A stretch of 64,000 nucleotides of DNA from DATGMS01 sp040905145. GTDB lineage: Bacteria > Bacteroidota > Bacteroidia > Cytophagales > Cyclobacteriaceae. How positions within the stretch are numbered: the stretch's first letter is position 1; every line of letters begins with the position of its first letter. The notes under the pieces were generated by a model that was not told the origin of the DNA, made no database searches, and saw only the letters and a program-made list of their open reading frames with translations. The DNA lies in contig JBBDSC010000155.1 of the NCBI GenBank assembly GCA_040905145.1, positions 45,490-109,489 of the forward strand, read 5' to 3'. Position numbers and translations under genes: made by a program. Positions 44,592 through 53,699 of this stretch are shown here, piece after piece.

Positions 44592-45920
44592 ATGATTAAA
44601 AAAATACCCCTCCACACCCGGATTATCGTTGGTTTGATCTTAGGGCTGATATTTGGCTTGGTGGTTATCCAAACTAACATTTCACCTGATTTCACCCTTG
44701 ATTATATCAAGCCTATCGGGACTATTTTCATAAACGCCCTCAAGATGATAGCCGTTCCTTTGGTCCTGGCTTCTTTGATTGTAGGGGTCTCCAATCTCGG
44801 TGACATCTCCAAACTCAGTAGAATAGGGAGCAAAACCATTTTAATCTATCTTATTACCACAATAATCGCTGTGAGTATCGGGCTCATTTTGGTGAATATC
44901 TTTACTCCAGGCCATAGCCTTCCTGTTGAAACCCGTGAAGGCTTAATGGCCCTATATGACGATGCGGCAGGAACGACTGCTTCTCAAGCCGAACAACTAC
45001 AACAACAGAGTCCCTTACAACCCCTAGTGGACATTGTGCCGGAAAATATTTTCCTGGCTGCCAGTGAAAACAGCAGCATGCTTCAGGTAGTCTTCTTTGC
45101 CATTCTAGTGGGCATAGCCCTGCTCCAAATCCCTAAAGGCAAAGCTACTCCAGTAGTAGCTTTTTTTGATGGATTAAATGATGTGATCATCAAAATAGTT
45201 GGATATATCATGCTGATAGCCCCCTATGGGGTTTTTGCTTTAATGGCTTCACTGATCATTGAAATTGCCGGTGATAATCCGGACAATGCCATCACTTTGC
45301 TACTCGCACTTTTGCAATATAGCTTGGTGGTAGTCGGGGGTTTATTTCTTATGATGTTTGGAATTTATCCTTTAATCTTAAAATCTTTCACCAAAATAAA
45401 ATACGGGGATTTCTTTGCGGCAATCAGGCCCGCACAGCTTTTGGCTTTCAGTACAAGCTCGAGCTCCGCCACCCTTCCGGTAACCATGAAACAGGTGGAG
45501 GAAGAACTGGGGGTTTCTGAAGAAGTCAGCAGCTTTGTTTTGCCCTTGGGCGCAACGATCAATATGGATGGGACAAGCCTTTACCAGGGAGTTGCAGCAG
45601 TATTTATTGCACAGGCACTTGGGCTGGATCTCAGCATCATTCAACAGTTGACCATCGTCTTGACAGCCACTTTGGCCTCCATTGGCTCCGCCGGCGTGCC
45701 AGGCGCTGGCTTGATCATGCTTATCATTGTACTGGAATCTATTGGTGTTCCGGCAGCAGGAATAGCTTTGATCATAGCTCCAGATAGGATTTTGGATATG
45801 TTCAGAACCGTAATAAATGTCACAGGGGACGCAACTGTTTGCTCAGTGGTAGCCTCTACCGAAGGGGAACTGCCCGATGGCTTGATCAGAAAATCAAACC
45901 CATTGACCCCCAATGATTAA
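44592..45920 (+). CDS. Dicarboxylate/amino acid:cation symporter (DAACS family)
   Basis: A 442-residue transporter with the GltP/DctA fold. The helical-hairpin serines read FSTSSSSATLPVTMKQ, the sodium/substrate helix is GATINMDGTSLYQGVAAVF, and TLASIGSAGVPGAGLIML is the second hairpin. It imports glutamate, aspartate or C4-dicarboxylates with sodium or protons. An insert after about residue 115 (TTASQAEQLQQQSPL) is longer than in E. coli GltP, as in other Bacteroidota members. It lies 24 bases after aroC and may be co-transcribed. Confidence 0.93.
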   Translation: MIKKIPLHTRIIVGLILGLIFGLVVIQTNISPDFTLDYIKPIGTIFINALKMIAVPLVLASLIVGVSNLGDISKLSRIGSKTILIYLITTIIAVSIGLILVNIFTPGHSLPVETREGLMALYDDAAGTTASQAEQLQQQSPLQPLVDIVPENIFLAASENSSMLQVVFFAILVGIALLQIPKGKATPVVAFFDGLNDVIIKIVGYIMLIAPYGVFALMASLIIEIAGDNPDNAITLLLALLQYSLVVVGGLFLMMFGIYPLILKSFTKIKYGDFFAAIRPAQLLAFSTSSSSATLPVTMKQVEEELGVSEEVSSFVLPLGATINMDGTSLYQGVAAVFIAQALGLDLSIIQQLTIVLTATLASIGSAGVPGAGLIMLIIVLESIGVPAAGIALIIAPDRILDMFRTVINVTGDATVCSVVASTEGELPDGLIRKSNPLTPND

Positions 45921-46012
45921 CACATGAAATAGCCCATAAGAAGCGTCGTCCACACCGAGGATGAATATCTGGGAAACCAAAACTAAACCTTGATGAAACG
46001 AACTGGTTATTC

Positions 46013-46033
46013 CCTGTCTACCGGCAAGGCAGG
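46013..46033. repeat. Degenerate palindromic CCTGCCT-type repeat
   Basis: CCTGTCTACC and GGCAAGGCAGG make an imperfect palindrome around CCGG, of a type common between Bacteroidota genes. It lies between the symporter and M1 peptidase genes. Confidence 0.45.
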
Positions 46034-46064
46034 CATATGACGATTAAAAACCAATTATATACAT

Positions 46065-47648
46065 ATGAAATCAATAGGTTCTTTAATCATATTTGTTCTA
46101 TTAAACCTATCCTTGGCCATGGCTCAGGATCAAAAAAACCGGGCCTGGGGAGGACCGATAGATCCTTTACAGGAAAAAATCACCATCGAACATTATGAGT
46201 TAGACCTGGAAATAATCCCCGAGAAACAATGGATCCAGGGATTTGTCAAAGTAACTTTTGATTGTCGACAAAAACTGGATACCCTGCGGCTCAATCTCAT
46301 CGAATCTTACTACATTACCCAGGTAGAAATTTATGATGAACCCGTCAATTTTCGCCATTTTGGAGATACCCTGGATGTTTATATTTCCGATGGCTGTGCA
46401 AGAGAAGCCAAAATTTATTATGAAGGGAAAACCCCTATCGCCATGAACCCGCCCTGGGAAGGTGGCTTTACCTGGCAGAAGGACAGTTCCGGAAATCATT
46501 GGATGGGATTATCTTCCCAAAATGAAGGGGCCAAAATTTTCATGCCCTGCTTGGATCACCCTTCCAGTGAGCCTTCCATGGGCATAGACCTATACCTCAC
46601 AGCACCAGCACCCTATTTTATTGCTGCTAATGGGCGACTCGTAAGTCAGGAAAGAAAGGGGGCCAAAATCACCTACCATTGGTCCAGCGGTTACCCCATC
46701 AATAATTACAATATCAACTTTACCTTGGGAATATTTCATGAAGAAGGTAAAGAATACCATTCTGTGGCTGGGAATAAAATCCCTCTAAAGGTCTATACCC
46801 TGGAGGAAAATAAGGACAAAGCTCTCCTACTATTGGCTGTGTTGGAAAACAGCGTGAAAACACAGGAGAAGTATTTTGGGGAATTTCCCTTCCCCAACGA
46901 TAAAATAGCGGTGGTTGAAACCCCTTACCTAGGCATGGAACACCAAACCATCAATGCCTATGGGAATAATTTCCAATTTGTAAAGATGGGCGATGTCTAC
47001 TATGACTGGCTACTTCACCACGAGTTGGGACATGAATGGTGGGGCAATAAAGTATCTGTCGCTGATTGGGCAGATTTTTGGCTACATGAAGGACTTTGCA
47101 CCTATGGCGACTGGCTGTTTTTCCTGGAGCATGGGGGACAGAAAGCTTATCTTAAAAAAGTTAATGACGTGGAAAGGTCCCTTCAACACAGCTATCCCGT
47201 GGTGGCCCCAAAAAACTCCACTTCCGATGAAGCTTACCATCCTGGAATATACTCCAAAGGAGCTTATATCATCCATTCCTTACGGTACATCCTTGGGGAT
47301 GACGTCTTTTTCCCCATGCTAAAGGCTTTTGTGACGGATGAACAATACACCTATACCCATCTGGTTGAAACCAAAGATTTTACCGACTTTGTACAACAAT
47401 ACAGTGGCAAGAACTTGGAGGGTTTCTTCCACCTTTATTTGTACACCACAACACTTCCTAAAGTGAAAGTCGCCAAAAAAGGCAAAAATAAATATGCAAT
47501 CAGATTTTCCAATATCGACCTCTCCTTACCCATCGATATTTTGACCTCTGAGGGAATTAAAAGGATTGAAATCTCTTCAAAACCAACCTTGGTCAAAAGT
47601 GATATCCCGGTCACAGTTGATCCGGAAGGCTGGTATTTAAAACAATAA
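46065..47648 (+). CDS. Secreted M1-family zinc aminopeptidase
   Basis: A 527-residue exported M1 peptidase (signal cleavage near AMAQD). The N-terminal saddle domain is followed by the exopeptidase motif YLGMEHQTINAYG (the GxMEN equivalent, with His in place of Asn) and the zinc site H319-E-L-G-H323 with third ligand Glu342 in LHEGLCTYGDW; Glu320 is the catalytic base. It lacks the large C-terminal helical domain of longer M1 enzymes. It follows its own leader and is 16 bases before the GntP permease, so peptide cleavage and solute uptake might be linked, an inference. Confidence 0.93.
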   Translation: MKSIGSLIIFVLLNLSLAMAQDQKNRAWGGPIDPLQEKITIEHYELDLEIIPEKQWIQGFVKVTFDCRQKLDTLRLNLIESYYITQVEIYDEPVNFRHFGDTLDVYISDGCAREAKIYYEGKTPIAMNPPWEGGFTWQKDSSGNHWMGLSSQNEGAKIFMPCLDHPSSEPSMGIDLYLTAPAPYFIAANGRLVSQERKGAKITYHWSSGYPINNYNINFTLGIFHEEGKEYHSVAGNKIPLKVYTLEENKDKALLLLAVLENSVKTQEKYFGEFPFPNDKIAVVETPYLGMEHQTINAYGNNFQFVKMGDVYYDWLLHHELGHEWWGNKVSVADWADFWLHEGLCTYGDWLFFLEHGGQKAYLKKVNDVERSLQHSYPVVAPKNSTSDEAYHPGIYSKGAYIIHSLRYILGDDVFFPMLKAFVTDEQYTYTHLVETKDFTDFVQQYSGKNLEGFFHLYLYTTTLPKVKVAKKGKNKYAIRFSNIDLSLPIDILTSEGIKRIEISSKPTLVKSDIPVTVDPEGWYLKQ

Positions 47649-47664
47649 GCAAAATTATTCGCCC

Positions 47665-49002
47665 TTGAATTTACTTTTACTCCATATATTAGGAGCTATC
47701 TTATGGATTATTATCGGCACTTCCCGACTAAGGCTTCATCCCCTGATCTGCCTGATGACAGCTTCGGTATGGGTGGGCATTGCGGTAGGTTTTGGCTTTC
47801 TTGAAGCATTGGAGGAATTCACCAAAGGCTTTGGCAGCCTTATAGGTCAAATTGGCCTGATCATTATCTTGGGAAGCATCTTAGGGGTACTTTTGGAAAA
47901 AAGCAATGCGGCCTTTATATTGGCCAATGTCATATGGCACTATCTTGGCAAAAAAATCCCGGCATTAAGTACTGCCTTGATGGGATATGTAGTGGGAATT
48001 CCGGTTTTTTGCGATTCAGGGTTTATCTTGTTGAACCCAATAGGTAAAAACCTCGCCAAAACATCCGGTATCTCCCCCTTGACTTTTAGTCTTTCCCTTG
48101 CAGGAGGGCTTTACCTTTCGCACATTCTTATTCCCCCCACTCCAGGACCGCTCGCTGTAGCAGGCATTTTCCATATGGAACAACATTTGGGTTTGATCCT
48201 TATCGTAGGCCTTATAGTATCCCTGCCGGTATTTTTGGTGATTGCCTGGTGGGCCAATCGATTCAGGAGAACATTCCCCGCCAACTCACCAGAAAGTGAC
48301 GAAAGCCCAGTGGTGGAAGGGAAAAGACCCTCTGCTTTATGGCCGGCCCTGGTTATTATTTTGCCCTTGCTTCTCATCACCTTGGGCAATATGAGCGGCT
48401 TTTTTGGGCATCCGGTTATTATTCAAGTACTGCAAATAACCGGTAATCCGATTGTTGCCATTTCCATTGGCCTGTTGATAGGCTTGGTATTTTTGAAGGA
48501 TAGCCAATCACAGGAACCTTTACTTGGATTGTCTTTTAAAAAAGGAATAGAAACAGCGGGACCCATTTTGATCCTTACCGGAGCGGGGGCAGGTTTCGGG
48601 GCCATTCTCAGACAATCAGGATTGGAAGAGATCTTTCAGCAATGGAACCTTTCCGAGGGATCAGGAGGAACATTTTGGTTGCTGATTGCCTTTGCATTGG
48701 CTGCTTTTCTAAAGACCGCCCAGGGTAGCAGTACTTCGGCCATGATCATCGCAGCGTCCATTGCCCTATCCATTATTCCTGAAGTGTTCCTGCTCAATAA
48801 ACTTTACACCGTTCTGGTCATTTCCTCAATAGGGAGTGGGGCCATGGCCATTTCCCATGCCAACGATTCTTATTTTTGGATCATCAAAGAATTTTCGGGC
48901 CTTACGGTAAATGAAGCTTTAAGAAGCTTCAGCCTCCTCACAGCCTTAATGTCAATAACTGCTTTGCTCGCTATCTTGTGCATTAATTGGGTAGCCGTTT
49001 AA
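47665..49002 (+). CDS. GntP-family permease
   Basis: A 445-residue transporter of the gluconate:H+ symporter family with about twelve helices. ALMGYVVGIPVFCDSGFILLNPI, here in parts GIPVFCDSGFILLNP, and LSLAGGLYLSHILIPPTPGP are the GntP signatures; QGSSTSAMIIAASIALSI and AISHANDSYFWIIKEF come near the end. Substrates are sugar acids or D-serine-like compounds. The start is TTG at 47665, since the next ATG would remove the first helix; no Shine-Dalgarno is seen. Confidence 0.9.
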   Translation: MNLLLLHILGAILWIIIGTSRLRLHPLICLMTASVWVGIAVGFGFLEALEEFTKGFGSLIGQIGLIIILGSILGVLLEKSNAAFILANVIWHYLGKKIPALSTALMGYVVGIPVFCDSGFILLNPIGKNLAKTSGISPLTFSLSLAGGLYLSHILIPPTPGPLAVAGIFHMEQHLGLILIVGLIVSLPVFLVIAWWANRFRRTFPANSPESDESPVVEGKRPSALWPALVIILPLLLITLGNMSGFFGHPVIIQVLQITGNPIVAISIGLLIGLVFLKDSQSQEPLLGLSFKKGIETAGPILILTGAGAGFGAILRQSGLEEIFQQWNLSEGSGGTFWLLIAFALAAFLKTAQGSSTSAMIIAASIALSIIPEVFLLNKLYTVLVISSIGSGAMAISHANDSYFWIIKEFSGLTVNEALRSFSLLTALMSITALLAILCINWVAV

Positions 49003-49262
49003 AAGGAGGTACTGAAAAATAGCGGCGGACCTTAAGTGATCTTTCCCCGGGCTACATCTTCCACTGTCTTCCAAACCCTGAAGATGTTTTTATGGCACGA
49101 AGATAAAGACTTTAAAGGCGTCCTTACGGACTTTAAAAGTTTAAGAATATCTAACTGAAATAAATTTACCCGGTTTTATTTAATAAGCGATTGTTTTTCA
49201 TTAAATTCAAATTAATAATGCAGGGACTCTACTGATGTTGTTTTAATTAAACTTAATCAACC

Positions 49263-50147
49263 ATGAAAAAAACAATCAACCGATCAATCCTTTTAATGAC
49301 AGCCTCTCTGCTTTTTTGGCAGTGTGGCCCACAGCAGACCACAGAAGAATCCATAGATGAGGATTCGCCAACTACGGAAGAGGAACCGACGCTCACCCAG
49401 CTATGGGAAACAGAAGCGGATCTTACCACTAATGAATCTGTACTTTATGATGAAGCCACTGGAAATATCTATGTAGCTAATATAGAGGGTGATGCTTCAG
49501 AAAAGGACGGCAAGGGCTCCATCTCCACTATTTCGAGAGAAGGAGAGATTTTGGAAAGAGAATGGGTAAGTGGTTTGAATGCTCCTAAAGGAATGGGCAT
49601 TATGGATGGCAAGCTCTATGTTACCGATATTGATGAAGTGGTGGAAATCGACGTTGAAAGTGCCAATATCAGTAACCGGTATCCTTTGGAAGGGGCTCAG
49701 TTTTTAAATGATCTGGATACCCATGACGGGAAAGTCTATTTTACAGACATGCGTGCCGGAAATATACATGTTCTTGAAAATGGGGAAATTACCACCTTTG
49801 CAGAAGGACAGGGAAGCATCAATGGATTAAGGGTAGCGGATGATGGGACACTTTATGGCCTCGATGGCGAAGGTCTTAAAAAATACTCAACAGATGGAAG
49901 TTTTGAGATGGTCAATGATGTGGTAACCGGAGGTGATGGTCTGGTCATTATTGATGATGACACTTTCATTGCCAGCAGATGGAAAGGTGAAATTTACCTT
50001 ATTCAAGATGGCGTAGAAACGAAGATACTGGACACCCAAGATCAGGAATCCAATACGGCAGATATAGACTTTATTCCGGATGAAAACATTATTTTAGTCC
50101 CTACTTTCCAAAAAAATAAGGTGGCTGCTTATCAATTGACTTACTAA
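49263..50147 (+). CDS. SMP-30/NHL-like beta-propeller lipoprotein
   Basis: A 294-residue lipoprotein (lipobox ending in FWQC, Cys21), with an acidic, Thr/Glu-rich linker (about 25-47) and then a six-bladed propeller. Blade starts such as NESVLYDEATGNIYVANIEG, LNAPKGMGIMDGKLYVTDID and SINGLRVADDGTLYGLDGEG recall the gluconolactonase/SMP-30 group, but metal ligands were not verified, so a binding rather than catalytic role is possible. It is a single gene ended by a strong terminator. It may work on sugars taken in by neighbours, unproven. Confidence 0.7.
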   Translation: MKKTINRSILLMTASLLFWQCGPQQTTEESIDEDSPTTEEEPTLTQLWETEADLTTNESVLYDEATGNIYVANIEGDASEKDGKGSISTISREGEILEREWVSGLNAPKGMGIMDGKLYVTDIDEVVEIDVESANISNRYPLEGAQFLNDLDTHDGKVYFTDMRAGNIHVLENGEITTFAEGQGSINGLRVADDGTLYGLDGEGLKKYSTDGSFEMVNDVVTGGDGLVIIDDDTFIASRWKGEIYLIQDGVETKILDTQDQESNTADIDFIPDENIILVPTFQKNKVAAYQLTY

Positions 50148-50180
50148 CTTGATATTTTTCAATCCGGGGCAAATTGCCTA

Positions 50181-50211
50181 ATGCCTGCGCCATAAACGCA
50201 GGCATTTTTTT
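50181..50211 (+). terminator. Rho-independent terminator
   Basis: ATGCCTGCG and CGCAGGCAT pair perfectly over nine bases around a CCATAAA loop, followed by seven T including the stem end. It ends the propeller lipoprotein gene. Confidence 0.92.
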
Positions 50212-50500
50212 ATAGGAACCGATAGAAATGGCAGGTTAAATCCTCTGTACCATTTAATCTACGGGTTCTTTGTCTTCCGTTCTAAAGAGGGATCCAAAAT
50301 CGTTTGCTGCCTTCATTAAAGGAGGGTGGAATTTTAATTGTTCAATTATTAGTTCTTTGTAGGGGGTAAAATAAAAACAATAGCACCTAAAAACACTTAA
50401 TTTTTTGAAAAGAAAATTGTTCCTTTGTAAAGGATTTAGTTTCAAAAAGATATTGCAAATAAAATAATTTCTTCAAATAGGAATATTAACTCCAAAGATC
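50212..50500. other. AT-rich intergenic leader
   Basis: No gene is supported; a 63-codon minus-strand frame here is rich in Phe, Lys and Tyr and lacks protein character. The stretch leads into the desaturase gene, whose ATG is at 50501; no clear promoter could be picked out. Confidence 0.5.
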
Positions 50501-51502
50501 ATGAAGAATAAAGAAAATATAAATTACGAACTGGAAAAAAATGCAGAGGTCATCAGTCAATTGGATGAATATGCATCCAAGACAGTGGACGCTGTTTTAT
50601 TGGATCCGGACGATTGTTGGCAGCCAACAGATTTTCTCCCTGATCTCACAAAATCTGATGGACTGGATGAAATTAAAGCCTTACAGGAAAGAGCTTCAAA
50701 TATTCCTGATACGGTGATTACTTCCCTTATTGGCAATATGATTACAGAAGAAGCCCTTCCCAGCTACCAGACCTATTTCAATATGCTGGAGGGGATCAAT
50801 GAGGATGGCAATCTTACCAGCCCTTCAGGCTGGGTACGGTGGACAAAAGCATGGACTGCGGAAGAAAACCGCCATGGGGACCTCCTCAATAAATACCTGT
50901 ACCTGTCTGGAAGGGCGGATATGAAAAAAGTGGAGCAAACGATCCACAGGTTGATTTATAATGGGTTTGATCCCAGATCTGAGAAAGATCCTTATCAGGC
51001 CATAATTTACACTTCATTTCAAGAAAGGGCCACTAAAATATCGCATGTAAACACCGGTAAATTAGCCGATAAGGCCGGGGACGTTGTCCTGGGAAGAATT
51101 TGCAAGCAAATTGCCGGCGATGAAGCCAGACATGAAAAAGCATACAAAAGCTTTATGGCCCAAATCTTCGAAATCGATCCCAATGGTGCCATACTTGCCT
51201 TTGAAAAAATGATGCGGAAGCAAATAGTCATGCCTGCCGTACTCATGGGAGACGGAGGAAACAATCCCACACTTTATGACCAATTCTCTGCCATTACGCA
51301 AAAAATCGGCATTTATACCGGATGGGATTATGCCAGGATTATTGAACATTTAGTCAAGCTATGGAAAATTGAAACGATTACCGGACTGAATGATATGGCG
51401 GCCAAAGCGCAAGAATATCTTGCCGGCCTATCGGACCGTTATCTGAGATTGGCTGATAGGATGAAGACGCCGGATGAAATCAGTCTAGCTTGGTTGAAAT
51501 AA
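50501..51502 (+). CDS. Acyl-ACP desaturase (stearoyl-ACP 9-desaturase type)
   Basis: A 333-residue soluble di-iron desaturase. Ligands read off the sequence: Glu84 in ITEEALP, Glu122 and His125 in EENRHG, Glu175 in FQERA, Glu208 and His211 in GDEARHEKAY. These enzymes put a cis double bond into saturated acyl-ACP, here likely to keep membranes fluid in the cold; they need a ferredoxin, not seen nearby. Length matches the bacterial family. It is convergent with rho, sharing a bidirectional terminator. Confidence 0.92.
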   Translation: MKNKENINYELEKNAEVISQLDEYASKTVDAVLLDPDDCWQPTDFLPDLTKSDGLDEIKALQERASNIPDTVITSLIGNMITEEALPSYQTYFNMLEGINEDGNLTSPSGWVRWTKAWTAEENRHGDLLNKYLYLSGRADMKKVEQTIHRLIYNGFDPRSEKDPYQAIIYTSFQERATKISHVNTGKLADKAGDVVLGRICKQIAGDEARHEKAYKSFMAQIFEIDPNGAILAFEKMMRKQIVMPAVLMGDGGNNPTLYDQFSAITQKIGIYTGWDYARIIEHLVKLWKIETITGLNDMAAKAQEYLAGLSDRYLRLADRMKTPDEISLAWLK

Positions 51503-51562
51503 GGGATTCTGAAGCTCCCCAAGATATACAGGTTTAACCGCAAATAACCTTAGGTAAAAACC

Positions 51563-51597
51563 AAAAAAAATCCTCCGAGCTTGCTGCGGAGGATTTT
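51563..51597. terminator. Bidirectional terminator between the desaturase gene and rho
   Basis: AAAATCCTCCG and CGGAGGATTTT pair perfectly around AGCTTGCTG, with an A tract on one side and T bases on the other, so it can stop transcription from both strands. Confidence 0.9.
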
Positions 51598-51627
51598 AGG
51601 AAATATTATTGACAAAAGAATTTATGC

Positions 51628-53421
51628 TTATCCATTCATACTGACCAAGAATTCTGAGTTGTCCCTGGTTCCTTTCATTCTTTGCAACAAGAATTCCATG
51701 GCTTCCTGAGAGGTCATGTCAGACATCAATTTCCTCAATATCCAGACACGTTGCATTTCTTCCTTGTCCATCAGTAAATCTTCCCTTCTGGTACCAGATC
51801 CAGGTACGTCAATAGCGGGATAAATTCGGCGATTGGATAACTTACGGTCAAGTGACAACTCCATGTTGCCCGTACCTTTAAATTCCTCAAAGATCACCTC
51901 GTCCATTTTAGAGCCTGTCTCCACCAACGCTGTGGCGATAATGGTCAAAGATCCTCCATGCTCTACATTACGCGCTGCACCAAAGAACCGCTTGGGCTTA
52001 TGCAGGGCATTTGCGTCCACACCCCCGGAAAGTATTTTTCCCGAAGAAGGGACTACTGTATTATAGGCCCGGGCCAAACGGGTGATGGAATCCAAGAGGA
52101 TCACCACATCATGTCCACATTCTACCATCCTTTTTGCTTTTTCCAAAACCATAGAGGCCACTTTCACATGACGCTCTGCTTGTTCATCAAAAGTAGAAGA
52201 AACCACTTCTGCTTTTACTGACCTGGCCATTTCAGTGACTTCTTCAGGTCTTTCATCAATTAAAAGGATCATCAAATGAACCTCTGGATGATTTTCCGCA
52301 ATAGCATTGGCGATCTTTTGTAACAAAACCGTTTTACCGGTTTTTGGCTGGGCTACGATCATTCCCCGCTGTCCTTTGCCTATCGGGGCAAAGAGATCCA
52401 CTATTCTGGTGGAGAAATTATCTGCTTTGGTAGTAAGGTTTAATCTTTCTTCAGGAAAAAGTGGGGTAAGGTATTCAAAAGAAATCCTGTCCCTGATCTC
52501 CTCGGTGGTTTTTCCATTGACAGTTCCGACTTTCAGAAGGGCAAAGTACTTTTCCCCCTCTTTTGGTGGCCTGATCTGCCCTTTGATATTATCCCCTACT
52601 TTCAATCCGAAAAGCTTGATCTGGGAAGGCGAAACATAAATGTCATCTGGAGAAGCCAAATAATTATAGTCTAAGGAACGTAAGAAACCGTATCCATCGG
52701 ACATGATTTCCAAAACACCTTCATTTTCTATGATACCGTCAAAGTCCTTAATGCTAATGGCCGGCTTCCTCTTGGCAGAAGCAGCAGACTCTGAAGAATT
52801 GTTCTCTTCCAAATCCCTATAACTTTCTCTCTTGGGAACTTCTTTCTCCTGCTCATATGAATTTTCAGAAGTTATTTTGGCGAGTTCTTCTTCTTGCAGA
52901 ACTGCTCTTCTTCTGGGCCTGAACGATCGTGACTTGTTTTCTTCGTCTTTAGATTCAATCTTTTCAGCTCCTTTTTCTTCCTGCTTAGGTGTGTTTTTGG
53001 CTGGCTCCTTTTTTATTGCCTCTTTGGATTTAGGCTGTTCCTTTTCAGGTTGTACTTTCTTAGATTGCGACTGGTCCTTCTTGTTTTGTGGCCTTCTTTT
53101 AGCTTTTGGTGCTTCTTTTCCCTCAGCTTCTTTTGAAGCTTCAGTTACATTCTGCCTTTTAAACTTAGGCTTTTCTTTTTCCGCATCGGCTCCTGGGGCC
53201 TGGTTTTCTTCCTTTGGAGTGTCTGTTTCCGGAGTTTCCAGTTCCACTTTGGAAGGCTTTTTCTTTGGGAGGGCTTTTTCCGGGGTGATAGCTTGCTGAT
53301 CCAATATAGCGTACACCAAGTCGTCTTTTTTAAGTGTTTTGAAGTTTTTAACCCCCAATTCTTCCGCTATCTCTTTAAGTTCAGACAGCAATCTGATTTT
53401 TAATTCTTCTATATTATACAT
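51628..53421 (-). CDS. rho: Transcription termination factor Rho
   Basis: A 597-residue Rho. Residues 1-45 are the SAP-like Rho N-terminal domain; about 50-225 is an insert of Lys, Glu, Pro and Gln (for example KRRPQNKKDQSQSKK), much longer than in E. coli and usual in Bacteroidota. The cold-shock RNA-binding domain follows (GVLEIMSDGYGFLRS; YVSPSQIKLFGLKVGD), then the RecA-like ATPase with PIGKGQRGMIVAQPKTGKT near 350, LMILLIDERPEEVTEM, and the secondary RNA site LSGGVDANALHKPKRFFG. The insert may bind RNA or drive condensation. It is alone and convergent with the desaturase gene. Confidence 0.97.
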   Translation of the reverse strand: MYNIEELKIRLLSELKEIAEELGVKNFKTLKKDDLVYAILDQQAITPEKALPKKKPSKVELETPETDTPKEENQAPGADAEKEKPKFKRQNVTEASKEAEGKEAPKAKRRPQNKKDQSQSKKVQPEKEQPKSKEAIKKEPAKNTPKQEEKGAEKIESKDEENKSRSFRPRRRAVLQEEELAKITSENSYEQEKEVPKRESYRDLEENNSSESAASAKRKPAISIKDFDGIIENEGVLEIMSDGYGFLRSLDYNYLASPDDIYVSPSQIKLFGLKVGDNIKGQIRPPKEGEKYFALLKVGTVNGKTTEEIRDRISFEYLTPLFPEERLNLTTKADNFSTRIVDLFAPIGKGQRGMIVAQPKTGKTVLLQKIANAIAENHPEVHLMILLIDERPEEVTEMARSVKAEVVSSTFDEQAERHVKVASMVLEKAKRMVECGHDVVILLDSITRLARAYNTVVPSSGKILSGGVDANALHKPKRFFGAARNVEHGGSLTIIATALVETGSKMDEVIFEEFKGTGNMELSLDRKLSNRRIYPAIDVPGSGTRREDLLMDKEEMQRVWILRKLMSDMTSQEAMEFLLQRMKGTRDNSEFLVSMNG

Positions 53422-53656
53422 AAAAAGCGTATGAAAGTAATTTCGATGTGAATGAAGTAAGTACTGTGACTAAGTTTGATTGGTATAAAAAGGTCTTCAG
53501 ATAAATATAAAATCTCCGGGAATGGGATTTTTGAATGCTTTGAATATGTAATATTACGGGAACCTAAGCTAATTAGCAAATTTTTTTTATGGTTAATAAA
53601 AATCGGGGCCTTTTAAAGGTCCCCTTTTCTATCCAAACCACTGCTATAATTTTTAC

Positions 53657-53664
53657 TATCTTTG
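53657..53664 (+). promoter_or_regulatory. Probable -7 promoter element for serS
   Basis: TATCTTTG followed by CA, 35 bases before the serS ATG, is a full match to TAnnTTTG. No -33 TTTG at normal spacing. Confidence 0.6.
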
Positions 53665-53699
53665 CACTTTATAACTCAAATACCCCAAAGCAATTAACC

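Noticed and set aside
49003..49262. Possible small RNA between the GntP and propeller genes
   Set aside because: GTCC-TTAC-GGAC within AAAGACTTTAAAGG and GACTTTAAAAG looks structured, but there is no promoter or terminator to support an RNA gene.
50254..50445. 63-codon minus-strand open frame
   Set aside because: Rich in Phe, Lys and Tyr from AT-rich DNA, no recognisable pattern, and sits in the leader of the desaturase gene.
52832..53299. 155-codon plus-strand frame opposite the rho N-terminus
   Set aside because: Antisense to the Lys/Glu-rich insert of Rho; Ser/Phe/Cys-rich composition is what the complement of such codons gives.
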